A stretch of DNA of 64,000 nt from Capsicum annuum (lineage: Eukaryota; Streptophyta; Magnoliopsida; Solanales; Solanaceae), in contig NC_061115.1 of assembly GCF_002878395.1 (NCBI RefSeq), forward strand, positions 89,603,378 through 89,667,377. The letters run 5' to 3'. Positions within the stretch are counted from its first letter, which is position 1. Each line of letters begins with the position of its first letter. Positions 34,267 to 44,498 of this stretch are shown piece by piece. A model generated the notes under the pieces. That model was not told where the DNA came from and did no database searches. It was given only the letters and a program-made list of their open reading frames with translations. The position numbers and the translations under genes were made by a program.

Positions 34267-35711
34267 ACTATTGATCTACATGATCTTTGCAAGTGGCGTT
34301 ACACCCAAATTTCTTTAGTTATGATTTATGAGATTTGAGTTGAATAAGTTTGATATTTATAATTATTTCACCATCATGTTTCTTAAATTGAGAATCTATT
34401 CCATGAGTTGTGTATTGTCATTATCTATTGATGATTTTTAAGCTATTTAAGTCAAGTGCCATGAGTTATGCCTTTCTATGAGAAATTTGACTATTGAATT
34501 TATATAGATATTGAGATTGAAAGTCAAGAACGAGTCCTATGATGTTTCTTTGAAGTTTTTGATATTTGAAATGATTTGATAAGCAAATGTACTTGATGTT
34601 GAGAATGATTGTGTTGAGTTGAGTTAAGTCAGGAATCCACAAGATGTTTATGATTTACAGATGAGATATATATTTATGTTTTGGTCTTTTATGATAGGCC
34701 CATGAGTTGATATTGATTAAGGTGGATTTTCTAATGCGTTCTGAGCTGAGTCTGGGAGGAGAATTTAGCACCAAGCGGGAAATTTGGTATTTCTCCAAAA
34801 CTACGTTCCACCGTAGGATTGATTTTGATGATTTTGGGCCAAAGGCCGAGTATGATATTGTGATACTGAGATTAAGGTTGTACTCCCTGGCAAGAGTACA
34901 ACACCCTGCCAATGTGGGGATCCCTCCTTAGGAGTGCAAAACGTTGGACTCCATGAGGCTCACATGGTGTAGTTATGTCGGTTATAAGAAACTTCTACGT
35001 CCATAATAAAATAAGTCTCTTGAGTTATCGAGTCACTCTGAGTCACGAGTTAAAGATTTTGAGTTGAGTTAAATGATTTATGAAACACGTGACATTACTG
35101 ATGATTTATGGAAATAATGTTTTAGATAATTCAAGCGAAGATAGTTATTATTATCAGGATGTATTATTTCTCATACATTTGTGATATTATTTAAAATGTT
35201 GTATCCACCCCCACATACTCAGTACATTCCCAAGTACTGACCTTCATACTTTTTTGTATTCTATATTTCCTCGTGATATAGGTTCAGGTGCTTAGTCTCA
35301 GCAGCAATAGTGATTTTTGAGTACCTTCCCCTACACTTGTGTAGTTGGTGAGTCCTCATGGTTTGAGGACCTGTACTTTCGATTTTGTATTTTTAATAGA
35401 TGGTTATTTATTTTCAGTTTAGTACGAGTCAGTTGGGGATTTTTCCCAATGGCTTATTAGACTTGTATAGTAGAGGCTTTGTCAGTCTAGAGTATCAGTA
35501 TATACAGAACTTCAGTATTTTGATTGTACAGAGCATTATTACTTCGTATCGCAGTATGTTTATGACATGGTTATTCCTCTTTATCTTAGCATGATTTGCG
35601 TTATAGTGAGTTCTGAAAGTGATGACAGGCTTAGAGGGTTAGCTTGGGGCCATGTGTGACCTTAAGCACTATGTGACATCTTGGGATTGGTTCATGGGGC
35701 GTTACGGCTAC

Positions 35712-36567
35712 TTTCTTGAAATAGAAGGTGGTATTTGTTTAGGTAATCCATCTACTTCTTCTTTGTGTGTTTTCTATGATGAGCATACCAATGGTGATGA
35801 GCTTGAAACTAGTGAGTATATGCATAAGGACATCAAAGTTGAAGTTGACTTGTGTGACACCTCTCTCAACCCTCTTTGCTCTCATGACATTTCCAATAGT
35901 GATAGAGAGGGTATGCTTAACTTTGTGGATAAAACCTTAGGGGAAAATGAGAATGTCCGAGACTTAAGCTCATGGTTACTTCTTCCCTTTGACCCTGGGG
36001 TACTTGTGAGATGTTGAAAGTGTAGTTTCGGTTCATGCTCATTATATTTTAATGTTGATGCTATTAACTTCTTTGGTATCCTTTATGCTGAGCTTTTCAT
36101 GTCGAATATCGAGGATATGTAAGTGTATGTCAAGTGTGAACAACCTTGGAGTAATGGACTTTATGTTTTCTAAGGGAATTTTTCTAAGCCGTAGGTCCTT
36201 AGTTTTGAATATTTGTATTCCCTTGAAAACATATACCATATATGTTTATTTTGGCTTGCGTTCCTTATTCCTTAATGTTTGCCCTAGCCGTGTCTTTTAT
36301 GGTGCTTGTGGTAGGTGTTTCATGATCGTAACAAAGGATAGTTGGGTGTATTCCAAAAGTATATCACCTTGGCATGATTATATAACTTGTTGTGCTAATG
36401 CTAACCCTTATACCAAGAGGATTGTGTACTTTTTTTCCATTTCTTTGGTTTTGCAAGGTGCAAATTTGAGGACAAATTCCTTTCAAGATAGAGAAGATGA
36501 TACAAGAATGAGAAGACCAAGAGCACAGGATATTGTCAAAGGTTCAAGCTTCGTAATTGACAAGTGA
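35712..36567 (+). pseudogene. Element B internal ORF, second part (unrecognised)
   Basis: Continues in frame from 33272 once the solo LTR and one copy of its target duplicate are discounted: FLEIEGGICLGNPSTSSLCV onward to WLLLPFDPGVLVRC and a stop at 36015. A second open block in another frame (36052-36567) ends QGANLRTNSFQDRED, where the reading runs into the purine tract before the LTR. That ending, with protein sequence running into the polypurine tract, is familiar from plant gypsy elements. A frameshift near 36020 separates the blocks. Function unknown. Confidence 0.55.
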
Positions 36568-37205
36568 CTGAAGGCCTTTTGGGAGAATTTTTGAAGCCTT
36601 GTTCAAGAGAAGCTAAGAGAAGAACCTTTACATTTAAGAGGCGCCTCAAGTGAAGGGTACATAAGAAATTTTACACGCTAAAGTGACACTTAAGAGGTGC
36701 CCCATTTCCCTTATTCATTAAGGGTATTTTTGACATTTACTATGTTATAGTATAAATAGACATTTGAGCTTTCCTTTTCATTAGACTTTGATGAATTGAT
36801 TGAGCATTACTCAAATTATATTTATTTTCTTAGTGTAGGGCTTGGAGAAGCCATCTTAGTATAGGTCTTGGAAAAGACATCGAAACTAGGGATTAATACA
36901 TTAGATGGATTTCACTTGTGTTGATCAATTGGCAAGAAAAGTGTGATTGAGGAGTGTGATTTCCTTTAGCACACCTAAGAGTGTGGTGTTATCCTTCATT
37001 GGTGTTATATGTATTGGTGTTTGATACACATCTTGGTGCTATTCATTGGTGTAAGTGTATGTCTCACTATCTATTCTTTTATTTTTATGCAATTCTATCT
37101 TGTTTTGTGTTAAATCCGTGACTTCTACTTCATCTCCCTTTCTTGTAGTTGCTGATTTTAGGTTCTTAAGGTTAATTTCGTTTTTAGTAGTTGATTCTTG
37201 TATCA
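36498..37205 (+). repeat. 3' LTR of element B
   Basis: Begins TGATACAAGAATG and ends TTCTTGTATCA; same 708-bp length as the 5' LTR. It is preceded by TTTCAAGATAGAGAAGA (36481-36497), the probable purine tract. The right flank aaaac matches the target duplicate. Confidence 0.85.
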
Positions 37206-37210
37206 AAAAC

Positions 37211-37727
37211 CCAAATTAGCTTAGGATAGGGTTTATGGATTTTCTCCTAATGGCATAAGTCTTTTAGTCTCTCCCTTACTCCTTTATGTGCTAGTTGTTT
37301 TTTTAGTTTTCTTAGACTTGTTTAAAATTACCGCTAAACCATCAAAACTTGTTTTGAACAAATCTTGAAAACAAATTTTTCCTTAATCGATTTCTTTTCA
37401 AAAAATCATCATTCCTTTTTAAAGTTAGATAAAAGTTAATTTCAAATAATCTGGATAACTGCAAGTTAGCGGATACTCTTGGGCCTTAACAACCTTCTAA
37501 GAGTATTAATAGGAACCACTTACTCAGAATTTCAAAACTTGAAAGATTTTTTCTTTTTTGAATCTTTTAAGTAATATTTTTAGTTATTCTTTATATTTTC
37601 TCAAAAGTCAAGTGGAGGCTCTGTAATTTCTAAAATTATTTTGAATTTTTCTTTAAACTTTTGATATAGTTTAAAAAAGTTAAAAATAATGTTTTCCAAC
37701 TCTTCGAAATCAAAAAAGGGCAAAACA
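37211..37727 (+). repeat. Ogre/Tat 5' LTR, part 3 of 3
   Basis: Matches 61284-61796, the end of the truncated 3' LTR. Ends GGGCAAAACA four bases before the primer site. It includes the U5 part with a CTTTTCAAAAAATCATC-type stretch conserved in the second copy. Confidence 0.8.
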
Positions 37728-37731
37728 GAAA

Positions 37732-37749
37732 TGGCGACTCTGTTGGGGA
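37732..37749 (+). other. Primer binding site (tRNA-Arg), Ogre/Tat
   Basis: TGGCGACTCTGTTGGGGA, one base from the TGGCGACTCTGCTGGGGA site known for Ogre/Tat elements. This is the strongest single marker for the lineage of the outer element. Confidence 0.9.
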
Positions 37750-39054
37750 CATTAACTAGGTTCTAACCAAATATTTATATTAACTTTGTTGACTAACTAT
37801 TGTAATGTTTAAACTATTTATGTTCTTATGTATATAAATTCTACAAAATTAAATTGTTGCATGGCATGCTTTCCATTTACAATATATAAATTGTTTGGGG
37901 TTTCGTGGATGCCCCATCCCTTATTGTTCAATTCCAAATAAAGTGTTGGAAATATGACGGTTTATCCACACGTGAGTCATCCAATGGCTGTTCGTATTTC
38001 TAAACCCAAGTTGTTCACTTGGAAACTTGGTTCAAATCCACTCTAGACACCCAGGATAGAGTGAAACCAAATTCCTTTTTTAGGAATGAGTTTAGAATGA
38101 ACCAATACCTAAGGGGGTATTGGGCCTATTAGAAAACTTGCCCTACGTTGATTGACCACGAGTCAATTACAGACGAGCCATGTTTATGTGTTAAAGAAAT
38201 ATATGTTTATTTAATCCATTCCATTATCCTTTGGGATAGGGGAAGGATCACTTTGTTCACTTTCGTGTAAGAATGCCTCAATAATACACCAATTGAGAGA
38301 AGAATTAAAATGAGCCAGGCAAAAGGTTGATGGTGTTAAGCGATGTTTGATTGATTTGCGCAATTTCATGGTTTCCCAGATTAATGACCTATGAATATAA
38401 AGCATAGTTATGCGGGAATCACTTGATCATCAATAGATGTAACATATCGCAAGAAGTGGACAAAGCTAAGAGGGTAAAGGCCAATAAAGGATCATCTCGG
38501 AGCTACTATCTTCTGTGCTGACATTCTTCCTTTTTCCATTTACCTAAAGATTGTATCCCTTTTGTGAGAATTTTGTAAGAATTTATGCCCTTTTATATAT
38601 CTTTGTAGATTTCGGGATATAATGGATTGATTTTAAAAAGCATATACTTCTTTAAAATGTGTTAGGCTAACCCTTGGCTCAAAAGGGTCACCTAATTAAG
38701 ATGCGCATTTATTATAATATACTTGTATTATAAATCTGCTTTATGTGCTTATACATGTTATGTTGATTTGAATCAAAGGTGAATTGATCCAATCTCATCT
38801 CTCATTAGATCAACTCCAAGAAAAAATACACCCCACTATATAAAAGTCCGACCAGACATACTCTAAGTCTCCCAAGCCTCTTAGAAAAGTTTGCAATCAT
38901 TCTTAAAACTTCCTAAATTCTCACTACCATTTCAGAAAGGTTGACTATAGACTCAGTAGAAGCCATCGTAGGAAGGACTAAAAATAATAATAAGAGAATT
39001 TATCAAATCAAGAGGTGATTGGTGGAGTTGGACCAATCATTTTTTTACAACTAT

Positions 39055-40730
39055 TCAAACTACGTAGGGCCTGATTTCTCCTCCATGAGATATGTAGGAA
39101 GCCTTTTAGTCCGACCCTTTTCTTCAAAAACTTTATTGTCCTCCACCATATTGAAAGAAAAATAGGGTCAAAAAGAAGAAGAATTGAACCGTAGGGCCTT
39201 TCGGCTGCGTAGGGCCTGATTTCTCCTTCTTGGGATACGTAAATAGTCTTCTGGATCAGCCCCCATCTTCAAAAATTAAGTTAATTCCCACTTCCTTGAA
39301 AGAAGAAATAAGGTCAGAAAGAAGATGAATTGAACCTTCTTAATTAATTTCACTTATCCATATCAATAAGAAAAATTCTATTCATTTGAATTCTCAGGTC
39401 ACCATTATTCCATGGATCAATTAGCATGAGAGGAGAAACAATATTATGTGTTCACTTCCTATATTATTATCTTGCATTGTTTATTACTAAATGAAATCTA
39501 ACACGTCAATCTTTGAGCTGTTTTTACTTTACAGGTAATAGAAACTACTTTGTGTTGGAATAAATCACCCCATTTCACTAGATCAAAGTGAATAAAGATT
39601 CCTCTCTTGACTATAGCTTTTTCACAGGAAAGGAAAAATGACTAGTAGTAAAATTGGACTTTACCAGTCATTTTTCAAAACCTATAAGAAATGATCTCAA
39701 GGATGGAATAGGAAAAGTGAGCATAAAAGAATTTTTTAAGACAACTGGAATCAAGAAAGATGAATCAGAGAAAATATTGTTGAACTAGATTTCTATTTCA
39801 CTTATTACTCCCTGATCAATAGGATAGATGGAAAACAAAATTTAATTTTTCACAATGTTGGTGGTATTAAGAACGAGGCCCGACATCCACCTTTAAAGTT
39901 TATATACTCCTTTTTTGCTTTTTATGCTTTTAAAAAAGCATAGATCCACACTTGTGTGGGTTATAGCTAGAATTTGTAAATATTTTCTCAAAACCCATAA
40001 GCCTCTCCTATTTTTAAAATCTTTATTATTTATTTTGTATCTACTTGATATTATCGAAATTGTTTGGGCTTTGATAAAATTAGAAAAAATCGAAAACCTG
40101 CCAATATCATGTTATGTCAAGATCAAAATGAACAAATCAAGGAAAATGATGATGCATGGGAGATGATAGTCCAAAAGAACCAAGGATTTTGGAAATTGAG
40201 AAAGCCTAACCTAGAAGAAATCGAGGTGGTTAACCAGGATAAAAACAACAAAGTAAAGAAAACCATGGTCAAGGAAAATGAATCTTATTGATTTTATCAA
40301 AGGGAAGTAGACAATTGATTCTTCTTTCCATCAAGTCGAATGCAAGAAAACGTCACATCATTTACAAAGAGCTATCCTTAGAAGCCTTAATTCTATCCTA
40401 GAGGAATGAATAAGGGTATCCAAGGCCAGTTAAACTTGAAGATGGGTATTTTATGAACTAAGTTTGACCTAAGTTCCCAAGAAAGGGATACGTAGGTGGC
40501 CTATGTCAGCTCCGATCAACCCCTTAGGAGAATTTACACTTTTCTTTTATGTACTTACTATATTTGAACTTAATTTCTATGAAAGGGATATATAGGCGGC
40601 ATATGTCGGCTTTGGTCAACCCATTATATTTTTCTATATATCCTTAATATAGCCCTGAACTATGTTTGACCTGATTCCTGCTTCAACAGGATACATAGGT
40701 GCCCCGACTGCTCGATCATACCACCCCAGG
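39055..40730 (+). repeat. Dispersed Ogre motif, five copies
   Basis: Copies near 39055-39120, 39205-39268, 40453-40520, 40565-40622 and 40657-40730. Each has a form of AACTACGT, then GACCTGATTCC, then GGGATACGTAGGNNGCCTA, and most end TCAACCC or similar. Spacing is irregular (about 150, 1250, 110 and 90 bp), so it is not a simple tandem repeat. Confidence 0.7.
40064..40291 (+). pseudogene. Possible Ogre pol relic (segment before RT)
   Basis: The frame contains FWKLRKPNLEEIEVVNQDKN and KVKKTMVKENE. This resembles the KPNLEETEVVNLG and VKETRVS wording found just upstream of RT in Tat elements, as I remember it. The similarity is short and from memory. No RT follows. It could equally be chance. 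Confidence 0.35.
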
Positions 40731-42029
40731 AAATAGAAACTAGGGCAAACTTTTCAAGAAGGAATCTAAAAAATCCAAAAGAATAAGATCATCATCCAAA
40801 GAGAATAAAGACCAACAAATACTTTAGGAGAAAGTCTTAAGATCTTCTCAAGCAAGGTCGTCTTAAACAATATTAAACTGGGATAGAAATTTTGAGATGT
40901 TCCTTAAAATTTCCACTAATATATTGGAATATATTTCAAATTTGCCAGTGCTAGGAGGTCAATGTCAATCTTTACAAATCACTAGCGGTGACAAGGTCTG
41001 GATAGACCAAATCTCCAGTTATGATAGAACTTTTAGAAGAACTCTCAGGAAACGATGATGTAATTTTGGAAATCCTCCATCAGACTCAAATATAGTTGAG
41101 CCTTAATAGGAAGACGTTCATTGAGCTAGAACATGACATGACTAGCAGAGATTTTCTAAAAAGCTATTAAGCAAGTTTTTGAAACTAAGTTTTCAAAATC
41201 ATGATTATTTTTGAAAATCTATACACATAATTTTATTTAGTGTTTGACTAAAATCTATTGAAATGAGGAGTCCGTGTGGAAGCTCAAACATGATGGAGCA
41301 CTTGAAAGCTGGCAAGGAGCAAACCAGAAGTTGAAGGAGGTCAACACGGAGTAGTTTCACTCAAAACTAACCATTTTTGTATGGATTTAGGGATCAATAC
41401 ACAAAAAGGGAATATTTTTCAAAAATTCCCAAGCGAATTGGGAATCATACCAAAGCTAAGCTCAAGAGTGGTATTTTTAGGTATCCCCAAAGATGAGTTC
41501 AATATCCATTTACCGAGGACCTTTTGAATTATCTATCTCATCTCTTAAGACCATGGATAACAATAAAGATGTCTGATACTCTTTATGAATAATTTATTTA
41601 GAGCTTTCCTAAAAAATATTCGCTAACAAAAATGACTTTGTGTCTAAAAATGCTTACTTTAAGCGTAAGTGCATTCAAAGGAGCTGGCACAATAAATACA
41701 ATAATCAAAAGGATCACTCAATAGGGGGAAGAGCAGAAAGTCATCTAAAATTCGTTATGAGGAAAAGCAAATGGTATTCGAGTGGTCCCCTAGAAAGGGA
41801 TTTTGCCCATTTGTCTACATTCGGTGGATTTGTTGTTTAAATACTTATCCAAAAAGAAGATGAATAGTTGACTAAGTTATTCAGATTACTCATTTAAACT
41901 ATCATGATATTTGACTGTGGTCACCTACAAGAGCGATATTATGTCTACTAATTATCTACCTTGAGTATAGGTACATGCAGAAACTAGAAACAACGATTCA
42001 TAGACTTAAGAGAAGCTCATCTTCAAATC

Positions 42030-42570
42030 ATCAAGAGGGCCATTCCATTTTATATCATTTCTAAGAGGGACATTTCATTTCATGGGCCATTTCATATCAT
42101 TCTGTTGCCAAGAAGGCCATTGAATTTCCTTGCCAAGAGGGCCATTTCATATTATTGCAAGAGGTCCATTTCATTCCTCGTCGAGAGGACCATTTCATAT
42201 CATTCTACTGCCAAGAGGGCTATTTCATTTCATATCCAAGAAGGCTATTTTATATCATTGCCAAGAGGGCCATTTACATTCCATTGTTAAGAGGGCCATT
42301 GCACATCATTCCATTTTCAAGAGTTCCATTCATATCATTTCCAAGATGACCATTTTATTCCATTACCAAAAGGGCTATTTCATATCATTGCGAGAGGATA
42401 TTTTATGCCATTTCCAATAGGACCATTTCATTTCATTCCATTGCTGAGAAGGCCATTTCATATTATTGCTGAGAGGGACATTTCATGCCATTTCCAGGAG
42501 GAACATTTTATTTCATTCCATTTCCAATAGGGCCATTCCATATCATTTCACCTTCAAGAGGGCCAACATT
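42030..42570 (+). repeat. Tandem repeat block in the Ogre internal region
   Basis: Many imperfect copies of CAAGAGGGCCATTTCATATC with variable spacers (CATTGC, CATTCCATT), giving units of about 25-60 bp. All three + frames stay open over parts of the array, which produces overlapping RGPFH-type ORFs (42105-42290, 42130-42420, 42155-42349). These are repeat translation products, not genes. Ogre/Tat elements are known to hold such variable arrays in untranslated regions. Confidence 0.85.
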
Positions 42571-42900
42571 CTATTCAATTGAGCCTCCCTAATCGTTCGC
42601 CATACAAGATGATAAGATCTGACCTTAAAAGATGCTTTGGAGAACTAATATCTATTGATCATGCAAAGATAACATAATTTTGCATCGAGGATATCTCAGT
42701 ATTTTATATTCGTTGACCATACAAAGGCTTTATAGCTCGATGTTGAGGATATTTCAGCATTTTGTGAATTAACATATCAAGTTGAAAAGCATGATTCTAG
42801 GAGACGTCTTTAAGTCACTATTTGAAAATGGACTACATATAAGATTTTCTAGAAATTGACAAATCGAGGGTCATCTATAAGTCACATTATTTGAAATAGG
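42571..42900 (+). other. Ogre internal sequence next to the Athila complex
   Basis: Non-coding. Contains a pair of related phrases: GCATCGAGGATATCTCAGTA (about 42683) and CGATGTTGAGGATATTTCAG (about 42739), each following a CATGCAAAG or CATACAAAG. It ends GAAATAGG directly at the LTR of the Athila complex. Confidence 0.5.
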
Positions 42901-44498
42901 TGATGGCGCCCAAAACTATACCTTAATTAGAGCTATAATACAGTTGATTAGAAATATAATAACCTAACAAGGTTGGGGTCGATCCCACAGGAAAAACGTG
43001 AATAATTGCTTGCTTTGATGTAATCCACGAGCGGTACAAGAAAGTAAATGGGGGGATTTGTATTATAATTGTAAGTAGGAACCAAATTTTGAGTGCAATT
43101 GAGTTGTAATCAATATGAGACGAACTCTAGGTATGTATTCCCCCTGGCTTCTCAACTGCAAAAATTTCTCGTGATCAACCCAACTATTCTATTGTTCTAC
43201 ATTCAAATCCTACAAGATAAGTCTTATCAACTATCGGGTAAGCTCGATGATAAATTTCACCCTTTACGGGGTAAGTCTCAGGGTGTTGTCTAGTTGCCCT
43301 TTGCTATAGCCTCAGTTACAATTATCGGGGTAGGATCAATTGATAAGATGAGATACGGGGACTAAAAGGTGGAGGTAGAAATACCAAATCACTATCTTAA
43401 TCTTATTTTCCCAATCATAAACTTCTTATTTATCGAATGGATGCGAATATAGACTATCTGAAGCATCTGTAGCTACTATGAGATTAATTATTAGAAAGAA
43501 GAATTCAAATACATGTAGAAACCCTAGAACAATTGAGTCTCACACTTTCCCTGCTAGCTAATCTTCTAGGTTTCCCACAACCCTATCTAATGAGATTAGC
43601 CGCTCATGTTTGTGCAAGAAACCATGATTATCAATAAAGAACACATAAAATCAATTGGACAAGAATAAGATGAATAAACTCCAAAGTCTTTACTTGAACA
43701 AACCCTAAAATCTCAAGAACAATTGTAAAAGTATTTTAATAATATGTAAAATCATGTAAAGGAATGTTCAAGAATGTAACCTCATAAAAGATAGACCCTA
43801 GGGTATTTATAGAATCTCAAAATAACATAAAAATCATATTAAATATGATAAGGGTAAAGTTAAGTGCAGTCTATATGACTCGGTATTCACTCATATTGAA
43901 TCAGTATGTGTCGTACCCTGCCTTATAATATTTGTTACAGTGTTTTATTTTCCCAGGACCTCAACTCTTTACTTAGCATACGACAACTCTGTTATCGGAG
44001 TGTATGACTCATGTCCTAAACTCGTATCCACCTTGGACTCTAGTCTTTTCCAGCATTGAACACTGGTTGGTATAGGACATACTAATACGATTCGTACTCA
44101 TACTTCCAAATCATATTCCTTTGACACTTCAACTCTTGGATGGTATCTCAGGTTCTGTTATGCTTATGACTTTCGTATATGACTCGTATCCTTGCTTATG
44201 AATAGGATACTTGAGTCGTATATTCCTCATACTTGGCTCCTTCATTTGGCTTTTGGTTTTTTTACTCATATGATTTAGCATATGAGTCGCATTGACTGGT
44301 TACGACTCATGAGCTGACTCGTATACTGATCAGAGTTGGTCCTTTTCAGGCCTTTTTGTTCTATTTTTGTTCAAATACTGTTGTAGACCTATTTTACCTG
44401 AAATTCACACCAAAGTGCATTATATCCAACAAAATATCCTAAGTTCATGCATAAATTCATGGTTTTAAGCATCAAAAGTGTAGTGTTTCCATGGCACA
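42901..44498 (-). repeat. Athila LTR1 (3' LTR of the non-autonomous unit)
   Basis: On + it starts TGATGGCGCCCAAAAC and ends TTTCCATGGCACA. On minus it is preceded by AGCCTAAGTTTAAAGTGTTG (44499-44519), a purine-rich tract. It contains repeated TACGACTCGTAT-like words (43860-44340). ORF 43093-43293 recurs in altered form at the equivalent place of LTR2 and is not a gene. Confidence 0.85.

Larger units (their letters stand above)
33273..35706 (+). mobile_element. Solo Tekay-type LTR inserted in element B
   Basis: Starts TGTAGTACCCCGATC and ends GCGTTACG (terminal CA changed to CG). It is flanked by a perfect gctac duplication (33268-33272 and 35707-35711). No internal region or second LTR exists, so it is the product of LTR-LTR recombination. 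The downstream half shares the CAGTACATTCCCAAGTACTG block (about 35220-35245) with the level 1 LTR. At 33480-33830 there are repeated GGTGGACCGTCA-like words in both orientations. A (TA)n at 33896-33917 followed by GTAGAGAAGAGAAG looks like the LTR TATA region. ORFs within it (33767-34023, 34655-34931 and others) are chance frames. Confidence 0.9.
29941..37205 (+). mobile_element. Element B: non-autonomous LTR element inside the Ogre LTR
   Basis: LTRs of identical length (29941-30648 and 36498-37205, 708 bp each), a tRNA-iMet primer site at 30651, and a purine stretch before the 3' LTR. Flanking bases are aaatc (29936-29940) and aaaac (37206-37210), and the uninterrupted Ogre LTR copy has aaagc at 61279-61283, so the insertion point is confirmed to the base. 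The interior has an ORF I do not recognise and no RT or integrase. A solo LTR of another family splits the interior. The primer and the purine-tract context suggest Ty3/gypsy. Confidence 0.85.
37750..42029 (+). other. Ogre/Tat leader and eroded internal region
   Basis: The first 850 bases resemble the Tat leader from memory (for example GGCATGCTTTCC at about 37862 and TTGACCACGAGTCAATTACA at about 38151). Beyond that no clear gag or protease is readable; one RT-leader-like block lies at 40064-40291. Five copies of a motif combining CTACGTAGGGCCTGATT and GGGATACGTAGG lie between 39055 and 40730. ORFs at 39915-40166 and 41640-41840 show no family features. The region is either a heavily eroded internal domain or a collapsed leader plus untranslated sequence. 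Confidence 0.55.

Noticed and set aside
36052..36567. 171-residue ORF as a membrane protein gene
   Set aside because: Hydrophobic start is probably chance; the end runs into the purine tract and LTR of element B, so it is part of the element.
40064..40291. Firm call of Ogre RT upstream segment
   Set aside because: Similarity is short and recalled from memory, with no RT motifs following; kept only as a low-confidence feature.
42105..42420. Three overlapping + strand ORFs rich in RGPFH repeats
   Set aside because: They are translations of a short tandem repeat open in all frames; no independent coding sign.
42030..42570. Repeat-spacer pattern resembling a CRISPR array
   Set aside because: Repeats are imperfect, spacers are variants of the repeat itself, and the surroundings are a plant retrotransposon.
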